A stretch of DNA of 64,000 nt. Source: Marinimicrobium hydrolyticum. Its GTDB lineage: Bacteria > Pseudomonadota > Gammaproteobacteria > Pseudomonadales > Cellvibrionaceae. Positions 34,346 through 44,077 of the stretch are shown here, piece by piece; the stretch's first letter is position 1, and the number at the start of each line of letters is the position of its first letter. Under the pieces are notes generated by a model. It ran no database searches. It was not told the DNA's origin and worked only from the letters and a program-made list of their open reading frames with translations. The stretch lies in the NCBI RefSeq assembly GCF_030848505.1, contig NZ_JAVDDU010000004.1:248001-312000 (forward strand). The letters run 5' to 3'. A program made the position numbers and the translations under genes.

Positions 34346-35137
34346 ATGTGTGAACTGCTGGCCATGAGTGCCAATACCCCCACCGACCTGTGCTTCAGCT
34401 TTACCGGCCTAACCCGCCGCGGCGGTGAAACCGGGCCCCACAAAGACGGATGGGGAGTGGCTTTTTACGAGGGCAAGGGGGTTCGCTGCTTTCATGATGT
34501 GGGTGCAAGCGCCTCATCACGTATCGCCGAAATGGTGCAAACCCACCCAATCAAAAGCGAGGTGGCCATTTGCCATATCCGCCAAGCCAACGTGGGGAAA
34601 GTCTGCCTGGCGAACACCCATCCGTTTACACGGGAGCTTTGGGGCCGCTACTGGGTGTTCGCCCATAACGGCCAGCTATCGGATTTTTCAGCGGAGCCCG
34701 GATTTTACGAGCCAGTAGGCACCACCGATAGCGAAGTGCTGTTCTGCGATATCCTCAACTATCTACGCCGGCACTGCGACAGGGATACACCCACGGACGA
34801 AGTGGTTAACTGCTTGGTCACACTGTCAAAACGCTACGCCCGTCAAGGCGTGTTCAACCTGTTGTTGAGCAATGGCGACTGGCTGTTCACCTATTGCTCA
34901 ACCAAAATGGCCAGTATTACTCGCCGCGCCCCCTTCGGACCGGCCCGCTTAAGGGACGCGGATATGGTGGTGGATTTCGAATCCGAAACCACACCCAATG
35001 ATGTCGTCAGCGTCATAGTCACCGAGCCACTCACCAGTGATGAAACCTGGGATGTTTACCAACCTGGAGAATGGCGATTGTGGCGCAAGGGCGAAGTCGT
35101 CCTGAGAGAACCGACTTTAGCTAGCGACGGAAATTAA
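34346..35137 (+). CDS. Class II glutamine amidotransferase (YafJ family)
   Basis: 263 residues from the ATG at 34346, which makes Cys2 (MCELLAMS) the N-terminal nucleophile after Met removal, as required for Ntn amidotransferases. Other conserved blocks are HKDGWGVAFYEG, ICHIRQAN, NTHPF and VFAHNGQL. The glutaminase domain is not attached to a synthase domain, so the ammonia acceptor is unknown. It overlaps the convergent cytochrome gene by 17 nt. Confidence 0.92.
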   Translation: MCELLAMSANTPTDLCFSFTGLTRRGGETGPHKDGWGVAFYEGKGVRCFHDVGASASSRIAEMVQTHPIKSEVAICHIRQANVGKVCLANTHPFTRELWGRYWVFAHNGQLSDFSAEPGFYEPVGTTDSEVLFCDILNYLRRHCDRDTPTDEVVNCLVTLSKRYARQGVFNLLLSNGDWLFTYCSTKMASITRRAPFGPARLRDADMVVDFESETTPNDVVSVIVTEPLTSDETWDVYQPGEWRLWRKGEVVLREPTLASDGN

Positions 35138-35666
35138 GCATTCTACGCAGCGTATGATCTTTATTGAAAAAATGATGCTTGATCGCCGCAGCAATATGGA
35201 TGGCGACGGCCCCGGCCAACAAATAACTCAGCCATTCATGTACCCAACGGGTCAGCGTATCCCAAAACGGAGAGGGTATCAGTACGGCGCCCGGGTTGGC
35301 GGGATCTGGTACGCGTGGGAACACGTCAAGGCCAAAAATGGATAAGCCATAGCCGTTTGTTGCGCTCATGATCACGCCAGATACTGGCATACCAACCATG
35401 GCAATCAACAACACCCAATGTACAGTTCGGGCGGCGGTAATTTCCCGTTTTTTATGTGGCTCCAACGGTTTTGGCCAACCTTCTCGCAGTCTCCAAACCA
35501 CCCTGGGTAGTATCAATAGTAAAGACAGGGCGCCAAGCGCTTTGTGTAGCGGATATAGAGAATTAGTGTTGGTGTTGGCCATATAGAAGCCCAAGCCCAT
35601 GAGACCGAGGATGGTAATGGCCGTCAGCCAGTGAAAGGCAATGGTAGGTCGACTGAGTTTGTACAT
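35121..35666 (-). CDS. Cytochrome b561
   Basis: 181 residues with four membrane helices. Putative heme-ligating His residues are in TIAFHWLTA (helix 1), LYPLHKALGAL (helix 2), VHWVLLIAMV (helix 3) and AVAIHIAAAIKHHF (helix 4). The YodB/CybB family moves electrons between quinol and periplasmic acceptors, some reducing superoxide. The start lies next to a hairpin (35669-35703) that covers its ribosome-binding site. Confidence 0.92.
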   Translation of the reverse strand: MYKLSRPTIAFHWLTAITILGLMGLGFYMANTNTNSLYPLHKALGALSLLLILPRVVWRLREGWPKPLEPHKKREITAARTVHWVLLIAMVGMPVSGVIMSATNGYGLSIFGLDVFPRVPDPANPGAVLIPSPFWDTLTRWVHEWLSYLLAGAVAIHIAAAIKHHFFNKDHTLRRMLNFRR

Positions 35667-35668
35667 AG

Positions 35669-35703
35669 CGCTCGTTTCCAGATGCTGTAATGGAAACGCG
35701 AGC
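35669..35703 (-). promoter_or_regulatory. Hairpin covering the cytochrome b561 ribosome-binding site
   Basis: GTTTCC (35674-35679) pairs with GGAAAC (35692-35697), extended by GCTC (35670-35673) with GAGC (35700-35703) across a 2-nt bulge; the loop is 12 nt. On the mRNA, the 3' arm ends within a few bases of the ATG at 35666 and contains the GGAAACGAG that serves as the only ribosome-binding sequence. Confidence 0.45.
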
Positions 35704-35733
35704 CTACTAAATCAAGGTGAATTCTAAGTGAAT

Positions 35734-37065
35734 TTAAGTACGGGACCCCTGTGCATCGGGTGTTCTCGTAACAACACCCGGCGGCACGGTGAGAACAGAT
35801 TCAGCCAGACCTTCCGAAATAGTGAGCGTAAATTGCCAGTCGAGTGCTTTGGCAATCTTCGCGGTTAACAACAAGCCAATACCAAAACCTCTGTTGCTGA
35901 CTATTCCGGATGCCAGAATGTCCTCCTGGCTTAGCTTTACCGATCCTGCAGCGGTGTTTCTCACCACGATTCGGTTTTCTTCAAGAATGATGTTCGCACG
36001 CCGATCGAGCGCATGCTTGGACGCGTTGGTGAGCATATTTCTTAGACAGATTTCGAGAAGGGTAGGGGGAACACACCAATAAATGTCTGCACTTGGAGTT
36101 GCTAGAGTCCACGCTTGTTCATCTTCGCTAAACGCCTCGGCCGCTACAACTTGTACCAACTTGGCCACCGCCACAGGCGAGGGATCTTCTACGCCCTGAC
36201 TTTCAATGCGACTCAACCAGAGCAAGCTGTCGATAACCGCTTTCATCGTCTGGCCGGAACGCTCAATGCGTGCTAGTGGTTGAGTAAAGTCGCTGCGCCC
36301 CATCTCAAGCTGTTTGCGGATCAGTTCCGCCGCGTTGCGCACCACCGAGACAGGCGTTCGCAGTTCATGGCTAGCACTCTCCAGAAATTTCTTTTCTCTG
36401 GCGTAGAGCTGGTAGTTTTGCTGCAAGCTCTGTTTCAACTCGTGAGCAACTTCACCGATCTCGTCTTTTTTAATCGCCGTAGGAAGATCTCCGGGTGGGG
36501 CATGAGGCGTCAACTGCCGCACCCAACCGTGCAGAGCGCTTATGGGTCTCACCACTTGGCGTAGCAGGATATAAGACCCCAGGAGCACCAGCAGTATCGC
36601 CGCCACTCCGAACCCCATCTGAATTTGTCTTATGGTGGAAAACGCATGTTCCGGACGCTTTTGAATATCGATTTTCTGAAATTGATAAAGGGTAGTGCCT
36701 GTCTCTCCCAACTGTTGCTTGTAGAAGTAGCAGACGATAATGGTCCCATCCTCATGCCACTCTTCCAAGTACGTCCTCCCAAACTCCAGATCTTTTATGT
36801 GAAATCGACGACGCAAATTTTCGGGAATTTCTTCGTAGGATAGGTAGCTTAGGAGCTCCCTGGTTTGCACCGGCTCTGCAGACGAATCTTGCAGATACCG
36901 CTGCTCGAAATCGTTGGCCTGGGCATAGAGCACGCCCGAGCTGGAGTCGATCATGCCGCGCAAATAGATCTGCGGCAAAATGACAACGATGGTTAAACAG
37001 AGCACCGCGACCACCGCGATAAGCAACAAGCGGAAGCGGTTATGTAGGGAAAGGTTGAATATCAT
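35734..37065 (-). CDS. Sensor histidine kinase
   Basis: 443 residues: TM1 (about 10-31), a periplasmic sensor (about 35-150), TM2 (about 152-174), HAMP, then the HisKA domain with phospho-acceptor His in ASHELRTPVSV. The ATPase domain has an N-box in LRNMLTNASKHAL and a G-box in NRGFGIGLLLTAKI. It is encoded 13 nt after the response regulator gene. The signal is unknown. Confidence 0.93.
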   Translation of the reverse strand: MIFNLSLHNRFRLLLIAVVAVLCLTIVVILPQIYLRGMIDSSSGVLYAQANDFEQRYLQDSSAEPVQTRELLSYLSYEEIPENLRRRFHIKDLEFGRTYLEEWHEDGTIIVCYFYKQQLGETGTTLYQFQKIDIQKRPEHAFSTIRQIQMGFGVAAILLVLLGSYILLRQVVRPISALHGWVRQLTPHAPPGDLPTAIKKDEIGEVAHELKQSLQQNYQLYAREKKFLESASHELRTPVSVVRNAAELIRKQLEMGRSDFTQPLARIERSGQTMKAVIDSLLWLSRIESQGVEDPSPVAVAKLVQVVAAEAFSEDEQAWTLATPSADIYWCVPPTLLEICLRNMLTNASKHALDRRANIILEENRIVVRNTAAGSVKLSQEDILASGIVSNRGFGIGLLLTAKIAKALDWQFTLTISEGLAESVLTVPPGVVTRTPDAQGSRT

Positions 37066-37078
37066 GGAGCCGGGCTCA

Positions 37079-37780
37079 TTAGTCGGGCTTTAAGCATAGA
37101 CCCACACCGCGTATTGTGTGGATAAGCTTGAGTTCATGCCCCTCATCGACCGCCTTACGTAAGCTGTAAATATGCGATTTGAGTGCTTCAGAATTTGCCG
37201 GTTTGTCGGGCCACAAGAGGTGTTCCAGATTTTCTTTGGTAACTACACGCGGGGACTGCTGCATCAGCTCACGCAACAATTGCCAACCGACTCGAGTGAG
37301 CTTCAGAGGCGTATCACCGCGCTTCACTGAGTGTGTGTCCGTGTTCATTCGCAAATCGGCCACCGTGAGTTCACGGCTTACGGCCGGCAGGCGATTAAAT
37401 CGTCGATGCAAGACTCGCAAGCGTGCCTCAAGCTCAATGAGGTCAAAGGGCTTTACGACATAATCCTCTGCCCCGGAATCAAACCCTGTGAGTTTGTCGG
37501 CAAGGGTATCACGCGCGGTTAGCATCAATACCGGCGTATCCAAGGATTTCGCGCGCAACCCAGCGCACCAGTCAAACCCGTTTATACCCGGCAGCTGTAT
37601 ATCCAGCACAATGACATCGTAGCGATTGCTTTCAAGAAGGCTTGATGCACGCTCGGCACTATCGCAGTAATCACACTCTATGCCGACCAAAGCGAGGTAA
37701 TCGATAATATTGCCGGCCAAATCCCGGTCGTCTTCGACCAGTAGGACTTCGGGCGCGGAGTTTATTTTTAAATCACCCAT
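37079..37780 (-). CDS. OmpR-family response regulator
   Basis: 233 residues. The receiver domain has an acidic pocket in LLVEDDRD and phospho-acceptor Asp60 in VIVLDIQLPG; Lys is in DYVVKPFDL. The C-terminal winged helix (about 135-233) ends with SHIYSLRKAVDEG and IRGVGLCL. It is first in a two-gene operon with the kinase. The divergent barrel gene at 38259 is a possible target. Confidence 0.94.
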   Translation of the reverse strand: MGDLKINSAPEVLLVEDDRDLAGNIIDYLALVGIECDYCDSAERASSLLESNRYDVIVLDIQLPGINGFDWCAGLRAKSLDTPVLMLTARDTLADKLTGFDSGAEDYVVKPFDLIELEARLRVLHRRFNRLPAVSRELTVADLRMNTDTHSVKRGDTPLKLTRVGWQLLRELMQQSPRVVTKENLEHLLWPDKPANSEALKSHIYSLRKAVDEGHELKLIHTIRGVGLCLKPD

Positions 37781-38258
37781 TGGTTTTCTACCAGCCTTCC
37801 GGAACGCAGATCATACGGGACAGGCATCGATTGAACATTATTCACGGTAGCCTAGCAAGTCATTGGAGCAGGTTGTCTCGGGTGTTGGGGGTCGGCTAAC
37901 TGGATTTTCCGAGAGCTGAACGTGTTACACTAACCCCGTGTCTTATCCGACCCTACAAGCCGCGTTGTCCGGCGCTCAGTAAAATAACACCCCGCGATAT
38001 TATTAGCTGGGGTACGCCTTTAGGCTCATTGTTATGCTCGTGTGGGGCAAGCAATATCTTGATCCATTGAGAAAGCGGGAATACTATCCGCGGCGACCTC
38101 CAGGGCGCCGCTTCAACGCCTGCACAAAAGTGAACTTGGTTGTGGGAACTCATGCCAACAACCTTTGTCGGTAAAGCAGCAGCGCAGCAAAGGCCACTGC
38201 TATGGAAACCGGTTTCGCTCTCAGCTGAACCACTACACTAAATTCAAAGGATGTTGCT
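37781..38258. other. 478-nt intergenic region without recognised gene
   Basis: This stretch separates the response regulator gene (-) from the outer-membrane barrel gene (+). The two short frames in it have no conserved look and no ribosome site. It should contain both promoters; AAAGGA seven bases upstream of 38259 is the ribosome site of the barrel gene. No strong hairpin or repeat was seen. Confidence 0.6.
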
Positions 38259-39080
38259 ATGTTGAAGTCCGTTAAATGTGTTTCTCTTGCCGCTTTAGGC
38301 GCCATATCCCTCCCAATGTACGCCAGTGCCGGCACTTACCAGTCCGAAATCAACGCCCGTTACAGTCACTCGAATTCTGATTTCACCAATTCCGACTTCT
38401 ACCACTTGAGTGGCACCTATTACTTCAATTCGGTAGACATCCGTCAGGGCCCCTGGGCAGAGGCGGCTTTCTTGCAGCGCGCCAGCAGCATTTCACTGCA
38501 TTACACACACGGCGATATGGAGAACTTCTTGTTTGATGGAACGGTGCACAGCAATGTGACAAACGACACCTATGCCGTTAGCACCGAATTCTACATTCCC
38601 AATAGCATCCTCTTCGCTGGCTTGACGGTGTCGCGCGGAAGCTACCAGTACCAACGTGCGGCGAATTTGATAGATGACGAACTTTCTGATGAAGGTTCCC
38701 GTACCACGGTAAGCGGCGAACTCGGTATAACCCCTATTGATGGCTTAAAGATCAGCAGCTTTTTTTATGAGCGGCAGGACTTAAGTGAATCCTGGAACAT
38801 CGGCGCCCGCTGGGTGACGGAGGTTTTGGGCAGTGCCATCGCATTGGACGGCCGCTACCACTATTCGGATTTTGTTGACATGGTCGACGTTGGGGCCGAC
38901 TTCTACATCAATCAAACCTTTAGTATTGGCCTCACACACAGCACCACGTTAGAAAGCGACCGTTTTTCAGCCACAGGCATCAGAGCGCGCAAATTCTTTA
39001 CCGAGAATTTCAGTATCGATGCCAACTATACAGACCAACATGGTGACCACTACAGTGCGGGTGCAACGCTTAGATTTTAA
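38259..39080 (+). CDS. Putative outer-membrane beta-barrel (porin-like) protein
   Basis: 273 residues with a clear signal peptide (about 1-24, ending MYASAG). The mature part is a series of alternating strands with aromatic girdles, such as GTYYFNSVDIR, YAVSTEFYIP and IALDGRYHYSDF, and the last strand ends ATLRF with terminal Phe, the usual signal for BAM assembly. No specific family is recognised. It is divergent from a two-component system and followed by a terminator. Confidence 0.75.
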   Translation: MLKSVKCVSLAALGAISLPMYASAGTYQSEINARYSHSNSDFTNSDFYHLSGTYYFNSVDIRQGPWAEAAFLQRASSISLHYTHGDMENFLFDGTVHSNVTNDTYAVSTEFYIPNSILFAGLTVSRGSYQYQRAANLIDDELSDEGSRTTVSGELGITPIDGLKISSFFYERQDLSESWNIGARWVTEVLGSAIALDGRYHYSDFVDMVDVGADFYINQTFSIGLTHSTTLESDRFSATGIRARKFFTENFSIDANYTDQHGDHYSAGATLRF

Positions 39081-39114
39081 AGTGCCTTGCCTAGCTTAGT
39101 AACTTAAAAGCTTT

Positions 39115-39151
39115 GAGTTCGCCCCCCTTTTTACGCTAGGCGGGCGAACTC
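39115..39151 (+). terminator. Terminator hairpin after the barrel gene
   Basis: Perfect 10-bp stem GAGTTCGCCC (39115-39124) with GGGCGAACTC (39142-39151), a 17-nt loop, then a short ATATTTTC stretch. It lies 34 nt after the barrel gene and before the convergent serine hydrolase gene. Confidence 0.7.
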
Positions 39152-39252
39152 ATATTTTCAAACGGCTGGCTGTATTTCGAGTTCCACTTCTGTTTCAGTC
39201 AACTGCTGATTTGCAGCCAACCTCGCCTCAGTGCCCTCCGCAACCCAACTAC

Positions 39253-41112
39253 CTACGCCCATACTCGGAAAGCCAGAAATCCGTAGGACCCCAAGTACGT
39301 AGCCAGAAAAGCATGTGCGAAAACGACTGTGGCTGAGTACCAATATACGCCTTTGGCGACGTCCAGTGATTTGACTCTGTAGAGCGCGTAGAGGGCTGCT
39401 ATAACCGCTAAGGGGTATATCAGGCTCACGACGAAGACAAAAATACTGATGGACGTTGATTGCATGGTCATCAATGGATCTGTTCCCGATACCATGAAGA
39501 ACAGTGGTATTGCCAGCAACAGAAGGCTTAGTGCGGCGGGAACCAAACGAATTTTGTTACCCGGCTTTTCTTGCTTTCTCGAGACCAAGCGCTTCAGAAG
39601 CCATGCAGCCAGGTAAACGAAGCTGCTAATCACCAAGATCAAACTCAGGGCAAGCAAAATGAGTCGGCCGTACACAACGACTGGCGATACTTTTTTGTAT
39701 AGCTTGCCTTCCACTTGTACCGTTTCACCCAGCAGCGGGTCGTGGACAATGGCAACAGACGGCAAACCGGTCCAGTCTGAGAATAGAACATCTTCGCTTG
39801 CACCTTCGCGCTGGTAATCGCTGCTTTTCCAGCCGCCAAAGAACGGGCTGCGGTGCAGATAGGTTTCGTTGGTTTCAAAGCGCATCACGTCGCCAATATC
39901 GGACATGAACTTCATATCGCTGGACAAGGGATTAACCGGTACATAGAAACCATTCAAGCTCTGAAATTTTTCGGGCAGGGGCTGCGGTGCAAACTCACGG
40001 CGATCCTGATCTTTTAGTAAGTAGGCGCGCAGCGTATCGGAAACCCGCATAAACGCTTCACGATTAGCCTGGTTCATCATAAAGGCGTAGCCGGCTTCCA
40101 GCTCTGGCTGGTAGATCACTTCGGAAACACCGCCGGGAATTCCTCCGGTATGTCCATAGAAAGGGATATTCCAATCTTCGTAGCCGAACGCGTCTACCGT
40201 CAGGCCGTAACCGGGATGTATACCTACGTTAGAGCCTAGGGTGGTTTCACCATTTTCCATGCGAGTTACGGCATCAGTGCTTAGAAATTGCTGCCCCTGA
40301 TAGGCGCCGCGGTTTATCAACATTTCCAGGTAGTTTGCCATGTCTTTGGGCGAGGCATTCAGCGATGACGATGGGCGGGTGTGAAAAAGGTGGTAGTGCG
40401 TGGGCCCTTCCCGCGTGTAGCCGGTCACACCCCGTTCTTCAAACGCTTGGGTTTTTACAAACGCGCTGGAATCCATGCCCAGAGGCGCAAAGATGTGACG
40501 CTCGGAGTATTCATCGAAGCTCATGCCGGTTAGCTTCTCAACAATCACGGCGGCGACTACCGGTCCAGTGTTGCTGTACGTTTGGCGCGTACCCGGAACC
40601 CAGCGCGACACGCGCCCGCCGGTATGCCGATTTAAGCCTTCTTCCAGGCTCATGCTATCCGGGGATTCACCGACGTATTCGCCCAGATGCACGTCCCAGC
40701 CGGTGGTGTGCTCGAGAAGGTGGACAACCCGTATCGGGTCGGTCTCCTCCCAGCGATTCTGAAACTCAAATTCCGGGAGCAAATCCGCGAGCCGGTCTTC
40801 CAGAGACAGACGACCTTGATCTACCAATTGCATGACCGCCACACCCGCGAACATCTTGGAGACTGAGCCCATCCGGTAGATGCTGTCCGCCGTGGCCGGC
40901 TTTTGGTGTTCAATATCCGCCTGACCAATAGCCGAGACCCAGACCGGGCCATCGCTGTCGACCAGTGCGACGCCGATACTGGGTACGCCAGTCTCCTGTT
41001 GAATGGTGTTGAGGGCCTGCTGCAGTTCAGACAGGTTTTGCGGCGCAGCCGCCATGGTCACGGTGCTAAATAGTGCAAGTATGAAGGTTAGTGTGGTCCG
41101 GTAGAATTTCAT
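39253..41112 (-). CDS. Serine hydrolase (class C beta-lactamase family) with C-terminal membrane helices
   Basis: 619 residues. A signal peptide (about 1-23) is followed by a beta-lactamase/transpeptidase-like domain with the SxxK motif as Ser83-V-S-Lys86, Tyr180-Ser-Asn182 and YGHTGGIPGG as the third motif. The C-terminal 140 residues form four membrane helices, an arrangement known from penicillin-binding-like esterases of the Pbp-E/FmtA-like group. It probably acts on peptides or esters in the periplasm, anchored in the inner membrane. Activity on beta-lactams cannot be inferred. Confidence 0.88.
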   Translation of the reverse strand: MKFYRTTLTFILALFSTVTMAAAPQNLSELQQALNTIQQETGVPSIGVALVDSDGPVWVSAIGQADIEHQKPATADSIYRMGSVSKMFAGVAVMQLVDQGRLSLEDRLADLLPEFEFQNRWEETDPIRVVHLLEHTTGWDVHLGEYVGESPDSMSLEEGLNRHTGGRVSRWVPGTRQTYSNTGPVVAAVIVEKLTGMSFDEYSERHIFAPLGMDSSAFVKTQAFEERGVTGYTREGPTHYHLFHTRPSSSLNASPKDMANYLEMLINRGAYQGQQFLSTDAVTRMENGETTLGSNVGIHPGYGLTVDAFGYEDWNIPFYGHTGGIPGGVSEVIYQPELEAGYAFMMNQANREAFMRVSDTLRAYLLKDQDRREFAPQPLPEKFQSLNGFYVPVNPLSSDMKFMSDIGDVMRFETNETYLHRSPFFGGWKSSDYQREGASEDVLFSDWTGLPSVAIVHDPLLGETVQVEGKLYKKVSPVVVYGRLILLALSLILVISSFVYLAAWLLKRLVSRKQEKPGNKIRLVPAALSLLLLAIPLFFMVSGTDPLMTMQSTSISIFVFVVSLIYPLAVIAALYALYRVKSLDVAKGVYWYSATVVFAHAFLATYLGSYGFLAFRVWA

Positions 41113-41232
41113 GGTGCTATCTCCTTAGTTGATAGCGCCAGCTTCTATGTTGAACCGCTTGGAGGGGCCAGAAAGGTGCCGAATGGCGAAATAACGGTAT
41201 GAATGGCTAAAAACTGCGATTTTCCTACAGTG

Positions 41233-41254
41233 GGGACCGCTTCCTTGCGGTCCC
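41233..41254 (-). terminator. GC-rich hairpin after glmS
   Basis: Stem GGGACCGC (41233-41240) pairs with GCGGTCCC (41247-41254) around a 6-nt loop, about 12 nt after the glmS stop. There is no immediate U-run, so it may terminate only partly or stabilise the transcript end. Confidence 0.55.
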
Positions 41255-41266
41255 GACGTCAATTTT

Positions 41267-43096
41267 CTATTCCACAGTCACACTTTTGGCCAGATTGCGC
41301 GGCTGATCCACATCCGTGCCTTTAATGATGGCCACGTAGTAGCTCAGCAGCTGAAGGGGGATGGTGTACAAAATTGGCGCCAGCCAGCGGGTGTGGGGCA
41401 GATTGATAACGCGCATGGTGGCGTCAGACTCGAAGTGTGCTTCGCTGTCCGCAAACACGTACAGAATACCCCCACGAGCGCGCACTTCTTCCACGTTGGA
41501 TTTGAGTTTTTCCAGCAAGTCGTTGTTGGGCGCCACGACGATAATGGGCATGTCCGCATCAATCAGGGCCAGGGGGCCATGTTTGAGTTCGCCAGCGGCA
41601 TAGGCTTCTGCATGGATGTAAGAAATCTCCTTGAGCTTCAGCGCTCCTTCCATCGCGATGGGGTATTGTTCGCCGCGGCCCAAAAACAGGGAGTGGTGTT
41701 TGTCGGCGAACTCTTCGGCAAGCTCCTCAATCTGACTGGCCAGCTCCAAGGTTTCATCCAGCTTGCCGGGCAGGTTTTTCAGCGCCAGCACCATGCCGTG
41801 TTGTTCGTCTTCGCTCAAGCCGTTGTATTTGCCGATGGCCAAAACCAACATGGCCAGGCCCACCAATTGAGTGGTAAAGGCTTTGGTGGAGGCCACGCCA
41901 ATTTCAGCGCCCGCGCGGGTCATAAAGGCTAGATCGGACTCCCGTACCAGGGATGATCCGGCCACATTGCATATCGCCAAGCTGCCTAGGTAACCGAGGT
42001 CTTTCGCCAGACGCAACGCCGCCAGGGTGTCCGCGGTTTCCCCGGATTGGCTGATGGTCACTACCAGGCTATTCGGTTGCACATAGGATTTCCGGTAGCG
42101 GAATTCGCTGGCGATCTCCACATTGCAGGACACACCGCCGAAGCATTCCAGCCAATAGCGCGCCACCATGGCGGAGTGGTAGCTGGTGCCGCAGGCGACG
42201 ATCTGTACATGTTTGACCTGCTTGAAAAGTTCGGTCGCGCCGTTACCAAACGTCTCGTCCAAAACGCCGGTTTCGCTCAAGCGACCTTCTAGGGTGTTGG
42301 CCACAGCCTGGGGCTGCTCGTAGATTTCCTTGAGCATGTAATGCCGATAGGGGCCTTTGTCACCGGCGTCATAACTGGCGGTGGATTCGTGGATTTCACG
42401 CTCCACCGGCGCGCCGCTTTTGTCGAAAATTCGAACGTCGCTACGAGTAATCTCCGCCACGTCGCCTTCTTCCAAAAAGATGAACCGGCGCGTAACGGGC
42501 AGCAAAGCCAGTTGGTCCGAAGCGATAAAGTTTTCGCCGATACCCAAGCCAATTACCAGCGGGCTGCCGGAGCGGGCGACGACCAGACGCTCCGGATCGG
42601 CACGATCCAAAAGTACAGTGCCATAAGCGCCTTCCAGCTCTTGAGCGGTGGCTTGCATGGCCTCTAACAGGCTGGCGGTGTTCTGACGGTTGTAGTGCAC
42701 CAAGTGGGCGATGACTTCGGTGTCGGTGTCGGAATCGAAACGATAGCCCGCTTCTTCCAAGCGACGACGCAAAGCCGCGTGGTTTTCAATAATACCGTTA
42801 TGCACCACCGCCAGATCGTTGTTGGACAGGTGAGGGTGGGCATTGCGCTCGCTGGGCTCCCCATGGGTGGCCCAGCGGGTATGGGCTATGCCTGTGCCGC
42901 CCGGAGTTGGGGTTTCAGACAAGGCGTCTGTTAGGGCCTGGACTTTACCCAGGCGCCGCACCCGCTGCAGCTCGCCAGCGTTATTCACCACCGCGACCCC
43001 GGCGGAGTCGTAACCCCGATATTCCAGGCGGCGAAGACCTTCGACTAGAATTTCAACCACATCCCTTTGCGCTACTGCGCCTACAATGCCACACAT
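41267..43096 (-). CDS. glmS: Glutamine-fructose-6-phosphate aminotransferase
   Basis: 609 residues, the family's normal length. Cys2 (MCGIVGAV) is the glutaminase nucleophile, with RWATHG and NGII blocks. The two SIS isomerase domains (about 285-425 and 455-600) contain [17 protein letters not shown] and the C-terminal LAKSVTVE. It makes glucosamine-6-phosphate, the first step to UDP-GlcNAc for peptidoglycan and LPS. AAAGGAG lies seven bases upstream of the ATG. The DeoR-type gene 70 nt upstream is a plausible regulator. Confidence 0.97.
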   Translation of the reverse strand: MCGIVGAVAQRDVVEILVEGLRRLEYRGYDSAGVAVVNNAGELQRVRRLGKVQALTDALSETPTPGGTGIAHTRWATHGEPSERNAHPHLSNNDLAVVHNGIIENHAALRRRLEEAGYRFDSDTDTEVIAHLVHYNRQNTASLLEAMQATAQELEGAYGTVLLDRADPERLVVARSGSPLVIGLGIGENFIASDQLALLPVTRRFIFLEEGDVAEITRSDVRIFDKSGAPVEREIHESTASYDAGDKGPYRHYMLKEIYEQPQAVANTLEGRLSETGVLDETFGNGATELFKQVKHVQIVACGTSYHSAMVARYWLECFGGVSCNVEIASEFRYRKSYVQPNSLVVTISQSGETADTLAALRLAKDLGYLGSLAICNVAGSSLVRESDLAFMTRAGAEIGVASTKAFTTQLVGLAMLVLAIGKYNGLSEDEQHGMVLALKNLPGKLDETLELASQIEELAEEFADKHHSLFLGRGEQYPIAMEGALKLKEISYIHAEAYAAGELKHGPLALIDADMPIIVVAPNNDLLEKLKSNVEEVRARGGILYVFADSEAHFESDATMRVINLPHTRWLAPILYTIPLQLLSYYVAIIKGTDVDQPRNLAKSVTVE

Positions 43097-43166
43097 AATG
43101 TCACTCCTTTAAATGTCAAATAACGTTTTGAATAGTCAGTTAAATTCGTTTTTTGCGCGTTAGTTC

Positions 43167-43928
43167 TCATGCCCGAATTACCCGCACACCGTGTTTTTCC
43201 AACCGCTCCGTCGCGAGGTCGGGAAAATCCCGGTCGGTTACCAGGACCGCGATGGCGGACCAGGGAAGCTCCAAATTGTGAATTTTGCGGCCCAGTTTTT
43301 CCGACTCCGCCATAACCACCACTTCCCGCGCCACTTCTGCCATGACCTGGCTCAGACTATAGAGTTCGTTGAACGTCGTGGTGCCCCGATCCAGGTCAAG
43401 GCCGTCCGCGCCGATAAAGAGTTGGTCAAAGTTGTAGGAGCGCAGTACCTGCTCGGCCAGCTGGCCCTGAAACCCTTCTGACCGGGGGTCCCAGGTACCT
43501 CCGGTCATCAGCAGCGTGGGTTCATTCTCCAGCTCCCGCAGTGCGTTGGCGATGTGCAGGGAGTTGGTCATAACCACCAGGCCCTGTTTAGAGGACAATT
43601 CCGGCAGCAGGGCAGCGGTGGTACTGCCGCTGTCGATGATGATTCGGTTGTGGTCTGCAATCAGCTCCGCCGCCGCCTGCGCCAAGGCTTGCTTTCGTTC
43701 CGAAATTTTTTCCGCCCCGGCGTCCGCCATCATTTCCTGGGGTACCGGCACGGCTCCACCATAACGACGCAACAACAGGCCGTTGGCCTCCAAAGCCGCC
43801 AAATCCTTACGGATGGTGACTTCAGAGGTGGCGAACTGGTGCGCCAGCGCTTCAACACTGACCTCCCCGCTGGAGTTCAGGGTGTCGATGATGGCCCGAC
43901 GACGCTGCTGTGTGTTGCGTTTGCTCAT
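43167..43928 (-). CDS. DeoR-family transcriptional regulator (probable glm regulator)
   Basis: 253 residues. The N-terminal helix-turn-helix (about 20-58) reads VSVEALAHQFATSEVTIRKD. The C-terminal sugar-phosphate-binding domain has IIIDSGSTTAALL and FIGADGLDLDRG. DeoR regulators usually bind phosphorylated sugars. In Pseudomonas a DeoR-type gene also lies between glmU and glmS. Directly upstream is a perfect 10-bp inverted repeat that is probably its operator. The gene has no strong ribosome-binding site. Confidence 0.92.
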   Translation of the reverse strand: MSKRNTQQRRRAIIDTLNSSGEVSVEALAHQFATSEVTIRKDLAALEANGLLLRRYGGAVPVPQEMMADAGAEKISERKQALAQAAAELIADHNRIIIDSGSTTAALLPELSSKQGLVVMTNSLHIANALRELENEPTLLMTGGTWDPRSEGFQGQLAEQVLRSYNFDQLFIGADGLDLDRGTTTFNELYSLSQVMAEVAREVVVMAESEKLGRKIHNLELPWSAIAVLVTDRDFPDLATERLEKHGVRVIRA

Positions 43929-43945
43929 TAGATCGGCACATTAAG

Positions 43946-43978
43946 TTTCGTTTCGAAACATATTGTACCGAAACGAAA
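43946..43978. promoter_or_regulatory. Putative DeoR operator (inverted repeat)
   Basis: TTTCGTTTCG (43946-43955) and CGAAACGAAA (43969-43978) form a perfect 10-bp inverted repeat with a 13-nt spacer, each arm itself a double TTTCG. It lies 18-50 nt upstream of the regulator's ATG. TTTCG-type repeats are the classic binding elements of DeoR/GlpR-family proteins, so autoregulation is likely. Confidence 0.65.
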
Positions 43979-44077
43979 GATAAGAGCAAGGGACTCGGGT
44001 GCCGCCTGACGGGGAGCTAGAAAATATTTATACTGGTGCTAACCGTTCGGTCACTGACTAAGCTAAGGAGTACTAGC

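Noticed and set aside
37953-38335. Two short open frames before the barrel gene
   Set aside because: No ribosome site and no protein-like composition; one overlaps the barrel start on the other strand.
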